Positions 61,338 to 64,000 of a stretch of DNA of 64,000 nt are shown here, one piece after another. The DNA is from Nodosilinea nodulosa PCC 7104 (GTDB lineage Bacteria > Cyanobacteriota > Cyanobacteriia > Phormidesmidales > Phormidesmidaceae). Positions within the stretch are counted from its first letter, which is position 1. Each line of letters begins with the position of its first letter. Position numbers and translations under genes: made by a program. A model generated the notes under the pieces. It was not told the origin of the DNA. It did not search any database and was given only the letters and a program-made list of their open reading frames with translations. Location: the NCBI RefSeq assembly GCF_000309385.1, contig NZ_JH976538.1, positions 375,332 through 439,331 on the forward strand. The letters are read 5' to 3'.

Positions 61338-62378
61338 CTAGCTGAGCCAGCCTTGGGTTTTGAGGTGATTCCAGGCCATGGCGAGATGCTGAGGCTTAAA
61401 GAGGTTCTTCTTACGATCGCTCCATTCCCGCACCCGCTCAATGGCTATCTTGCAATCTGCTGCTGCACGAGGGTCTTCCTGAGCCACCCAGTGCAGGGTC
61501 GCCAGCATTTCCATGCCGTAGGGGGTTTCAAACCCTTCGATTAGCTGACTGACCCGCTCTAAATAGGGGTCGGCATTTTGGCCCTCAGCTAAGAAACTTT
61601 GAGCCGCCTCATGCCCTGCGGGCAAGACCTGAATCTGGGCGCGATCGCTCCCGTCACCGTACCCACGAATGTAGTGGCCTTCCATACCTTGCAGGGCGTG
61701 GCCTAGGTTGTGGGCATAGGGGCCATAGTGAAAGCGCTGGAACGCCAGGCTTTGCAGCGTTGGCTCTCCAGCCATTTTGAGAAAGTACGCCAGCTTTTGA
61801 ATTTCGATGCGGCTGGCGCTATACCCCGGTAGCCCATAGAGTTCTAGGATCCGAATCAGGGCGGCTCTAAAGGCTGTCATCGGCGGCTTTGAGGTGGCGA
61901 TCGCCATTGCTTCAACCGGCGGTGCCCCGGCAGGTTCAAACACAATCACCTCGACATTGGGCAGTGGCTTAAAGGCTTCTAGAATGAGCGGTTTGACCTC
62001 GGCCCAGTTTAATCCTCCATTGCCACAGCCTAAGGGGGGAATGGCAATCGACCGAATTCCCAAGCGTTGAACTTCTGCTACTAAAGCGGCTAGCCCGGCC
62101 TTGATATCGTCAAGCTGGGAGGGTTGCTTCCAGTGGCGTTTGGTAGGGAAGTTGATGATATACCGGGGGTTTAGCAGCGAGTCGGTGGCGACGGTAAACA
62201 TGCGGCCTGGCTCGACCTCATTGTTTTTGCACGCTTTTTGATACTGCTTAAAGTTGTCTGGAAACGCCCGCTTAAATTGCAGCGCAACTCCTTTGCCCAT
62301 GACACCTACACAGTTAACAGTGTTCACTAGGGCTTCTGTTTTTTCGTCTAGGAGGTTGCCACGCTTTAGCTTGAGCAT
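61338..62378 (-). CDS. darG: DarG antitoxin, DNA ADP-ribosyl glycohydrolase
   Basis: 346 residues. The N-terminal macro domain (LKRGNLLDEKTEALVNTVNCVGVMGKGVALQFKRAFPDNFKQY, then IAIPPLGCGNGGLNWAEVKPLI) is the DarG type that removes ADP-ribose from DNA thymidine. The C-terminal ~180 residues (YGLPGYSASRIEIQKLAYFLKMAGE, FHYGPYAHNLGHALQGMEGHYIRGYGD) form the domain that blocks DarT directly. It lies 84 bp after darT on the same strand, the usual order. DarTG defends against phage by modifying phage DNA. Confidence 0.93.
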   Translation of the reverse strand: MLKLKRGNLLDEKTEALVNTVNCVGVMGKGVALQFKRAFPDNFKQYQKACKNNEVEPGRMFTVATDSLLNPRYIINFPTKRHWKQPSQLDDIKAGLAALVAEVQRLGIRSIAIPPLGCGNGGLNWAEVKPLILEAFKPLPNVEVIVFEPAGAPPVEAMAIATSKPPMTAFRAALIRILELYGLPGYSASRIEIQKLAYFLKMAGEPTLQSLAFQRFHYGPYAHNLGHALQGMEGHYIRGYGDGSDRAQIQVLPAGHEAAQSFLAEGQNADPYLERVSQLIEGFETPYGMEMLATLHWVAQEDPRAAADCKIAIERVREWSDRKKNLFKPQHLAMAWNHLKTQGWLS

Positions 62379-62462
62379 TGTGTCGTCATATTATTAGTTC
62401 AATTGTACTAAATAGAGGAGTTGGGTTCAAGATCCTTCAGGGGTGGTTGAGTCGCCTGCATT

Positions 62463-63095
62463 TTATGTGTAATACCACTGGGGGCGCAGGCGGGCGGTCA
62501 CCGTTTGCCCAAATTGTCGCAAAATTTGGTTCACCTCGGCAGCGATCGCCTCATCCATCACCCCAATGCCGCGAATTAAAGGCCAGGGCACCGCTTGGTG
62601 TACCAAAAACTCGGCCTGGCGGCGGCGCTTGCGATCGCCATCCTCTTCGGTATCCCGCCAATACTTGGTTTGCATGATCTCCCAGTCGATAGCGGTGTCG
62701 ATTTCGTTGAGGTCGTCGTAGAAGCTGGTGTAGCCCATAACGGCATGGCCATCGCTGAATACAAACCCCAGGTCGGCCTCTGCGATCGCTTCGGCGGTGG
62801 TCACCAGGTGCAAGATAGTCTGCTGACCGCTGGTGTAGCCAGTGACGTTGCCGATGTGGATTGCCCCCAGCATGGGCGAACGGGGAGCAAAGTAGAAGGG
62901 TACGTAGTCGTGCAGTACGCCGCCAGGGCCACAGGGAACGGTTTTGGAGTAGCGCCGATCTTGAATGTGCTCGTAGGCAATGGAGGTGTAGTCGGCCTCG
63001 CTGACTTGCAGCCGGTTTTTGGCTAGCAGGGTACCGGCCTGCACAATGGTGGCCAGGTTGCTGATGGGGGTAATGTGGTAAAGCCAAACGGGCAT
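62463..63095 (-). CDS. darT: DarT toxin, DNA thymidine ADP-ribosyltransferase
   Basis: 210 residues from the ATG at 63095 (TTG at 63104 is less likely). PVWLYHITPISNLATIVQAGTLLA, CGPGGVLHDYVPFYFAPRSPMLGAI and RRRQAEFLVHQAVPW (catalytic Glu162 in AEFLV) are DarT (DUF4433) hallmarks. It ADP-ribosylates thymidine in single-stranded DNA using NAD+. It is paired with darG downstream, and both frames are intact, so the module is probably functional. Confidence 0.93.
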   Translation of the reverse strand: MPVWLYHITPISNLATIVQAGTLLAKNRLQVSEADYTSIAYEHIQDRRYSKTVPCGPGGVLHDYVPFYFAPRSPMLGAIHIGNVTGYTSGQQTILHLVTTAEAIAEADLGFVFSDGHAVMGYTSFYDDLNEIDTAIDWEIMQTKYWRDTEEDGDRKRRRQAEFLVHQAVPWPLIRGIGVMDEAIAAEVNQILRQFGQTVTARLRPQWYYT

Positions 63096-63308
63096 TCTAC
63101 ACAAGGCAGCGGTGAGAGCTCTTTAGCATAGCAATCGTGCCGGGTTTAGTGATTAGGTCGGAGTAAGTTTTCTTTCAGATCGTAGACCACAAGAATGGGT
63201 ATAGCCCTGTCATCTTGCTATAGGAATGTCTAACGAATATACGGATTAATAGCTCTTGGGCTGAAAGGTGGAGTAGCAATGATATCCACCCTATAAGGCT
63301 GCGGGCTT

Positions 63309-63746
63309 GTGGCGTTAACGCACTCTCTGTTCGACAGTAAGGCTCAGGGTATTCGGCCTTACCGCATGGATCTGAGCCGTCGGGAGTGCATCGAGCTGCT
63401 AGAGAAACTTAGGTGGGGTGGGGAGCCGCAGTGCCCGTACTGCGGTTCGCGACGCGCTTCGCCCATGGATAGGGAACTACGCCACCACTGTAATGACTGT
63501 TTTACGTCATATAGCGTTACAGTTGGGACGCTATTCCATCAAACTCATGTAGATTTACAGAAATGGTTTAGGACGATTCTGCTCGTTCAGGCGTCTTCAG
63601 GTAGCATTAGTGTGCGAAAACTGGCGTATGAGATAGGGGTAAGCAAGAATACAGCGGCTCTGATGCTCAGGCGTCTGCGGGAAGCACCCCTTCAAGAGTG
63701 CAAGCTATTGGAGGCTATTGCTAAGGAAGTCGGTGATCTACAGTAA
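63309..63746 (+). CDS. IS1595-like zinc-ribbon/HTH protein without catalytic domain
   Basis: 145 residues, GTG start. ECIELLEKLRWGGEPQCPYCGSRRASPM...RHHCNDCFTSYSVTVGTLFHQTHVDLQKWFRTILLVQ is the zinc-ribbon N-terminus of IS1595-type transposases, with four cysteines. SSGSISVRKLAYEIGVSKNTAALMLRRLRE is the following HTH. The DDE catalytic part is absent and the protein ends cleanly. It may be a remnant or a domesticated DNA-binding protein. A membrane-protein gene starts 14 bp later. Confidence 0.75.
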   Translation: MALTHSLFDSKAQGIRPYRMDLSRRECIELLEKLRWGGEPQCPYCGSRRASPMDRELRHHCNDCFTSYSVTVGTLFHQTHVDLQKWFRTILLVQASSGSISVRKLAYEIGVSKNTAALMLRRLREAPLQECKLLEAIAKEVGDLQ

Positions 63747-63760
63747 CGGCTAGACGGAAG

Positions 63761-64000
63761 ATGGAAAGAGTCAGCAGGGTTCCTCCACAGTCTTCACTTA
63801 ATTACACTCTCATTTTTGTGCTAATCAGCACATTAGCGTTTTTTGGTTTTGCCTTTCCTTACCTATTGTTGCTCAACGCTGAAGGAAAGCTGCTCGAAGG
63901 AATTGGTCTTCTCTTAAGCGGGGCTAGCTTCTTATTGCCCCTCGCCTTTCAAATACACGACAAGAAGCAAGCTGAACTAGAGAAAAGCGAGAAAGCAGGA
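63761..64000 (+). CDS. Small membrane protein, 3' end beyond window
   Basis: 80 codons are visible from the ATG at 63761, with no stop before the window end. Two hydrophobic segments are seen (LIFVLISTLAFFGFAFPYLLLL and EGIGLLLSGASFLLPLAFQ), followed by a charged helix (HDKKQAELEKSEKAG). No family recognised. It is close behind the zinc-ribbon gene on the same strand, so the two may form an operon. Confidence 0.65.
   Translation, partial: MERVSRVPPQSSLNYTLIFVLISTLAFFGFAFPYLLLLNAEGKLLEGIGLLLSGASFLLPLAFQIHDKKQAELEKSEKAG

Overview
The window is cyanobacterial. The HIP1 octamer GCGATCGC is scattered through almost every region, the coding sequence is moderately GC-rich, and many families are typical of cyanobacteria: Uma2 nucleases, S23-type four-helix-bundle proteins, C-rich short tandem repeats, and BenE and TpsB transporters. 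A filamentous Leptolyngbya/Nodosilinea-like organism is a reasonable guess, but no marker gene fixes the genus.

Layout. (1) 1-4.5 kb holds the 3' part of a type III-B-like CRISPR-Cas effector operon: cmr3 cut by the window edge, a cmr4-like gene, a small subunit, and a double-RAMP Cmr6-like gene. (2) 4.6-6.4 kb holds small accessory genes, including an HTH regulator facing a divergent gene across a long inverted repeat. (3) 6.7-11.5 kb is a Tn7-like transposition module with a fused TnsA-TnsB, TnsC and a short TniQ. It is followed by about 1.6 kb without genes that is rich in palindromes and repeats. (4) 13.1-22.3 kb is an apparently complete fatty-acid beta-oxidation cluster: acyl-CoA ligase, FadN/FadB-type bifunctional enzyme, thiolase and a long FadE-type acyl-CoA dehydrogenase. 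It is interrupted by two opposite-strand four-helix-bundle genes and low-complexity repeats. An AraC regulator and a BenE transporter follow. (5) 24.6-29.4 kb holds a PD-(D/E)XK nuclease, an IS110 element with a candidate bridge RNA, three copies of a MITE-like repeat, a response regulator with a degenerate receiver, and a stand-alone LuxR-type HTH protein. (6) 29.4-37.2 kb holds an orphan TpsB transporter, a flavin disulfide oxidoreductase, an ECF sigma factor of the ECF42 type and an RND pump. (7) 37.4-40.6 kb is a tight operon of hpnG-like, hpnO-like and sulfotransferase genes, suggesting modified hopanoid side chains. (8) 40.7-46.2 kb is a minus-strand set (reductase, DUF1993, VOC, sulfotransferase, two YCII/DGPF proteins, kinase-like, GNAT) of the kind often found with ECF42 sigma factors, followed by a MalT-like LuxR activator.

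(9) 49.2-64 kb is an accessory region. It holds an ISKra4-type IS, a TolC-like fragment, wreckage of an integrative element (integrase fragment, two inverted AlpA/Xis-like copies, the 3' half of a tRNA-Thr) and then defence-type genes. These are a DUF499 ATPase, a PIN gene split exactly by an IS630 element, a DUF6508-macro fusion, the DarTG toxin-antitoxin pair, a zinc-ribbon transposase-like protein and a membrane protein cut by the window end.

The parts of most interest are the beta-oxidation cluster, because such a pathway is rarely credited to cyanobacteria; the TnsAB-TnsC-TniQ module with its downstream repeats; the hopanoid-sulfotransferase operon; and the defence region. All calls come from reading the sequence and recalling families. 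No database search was run.
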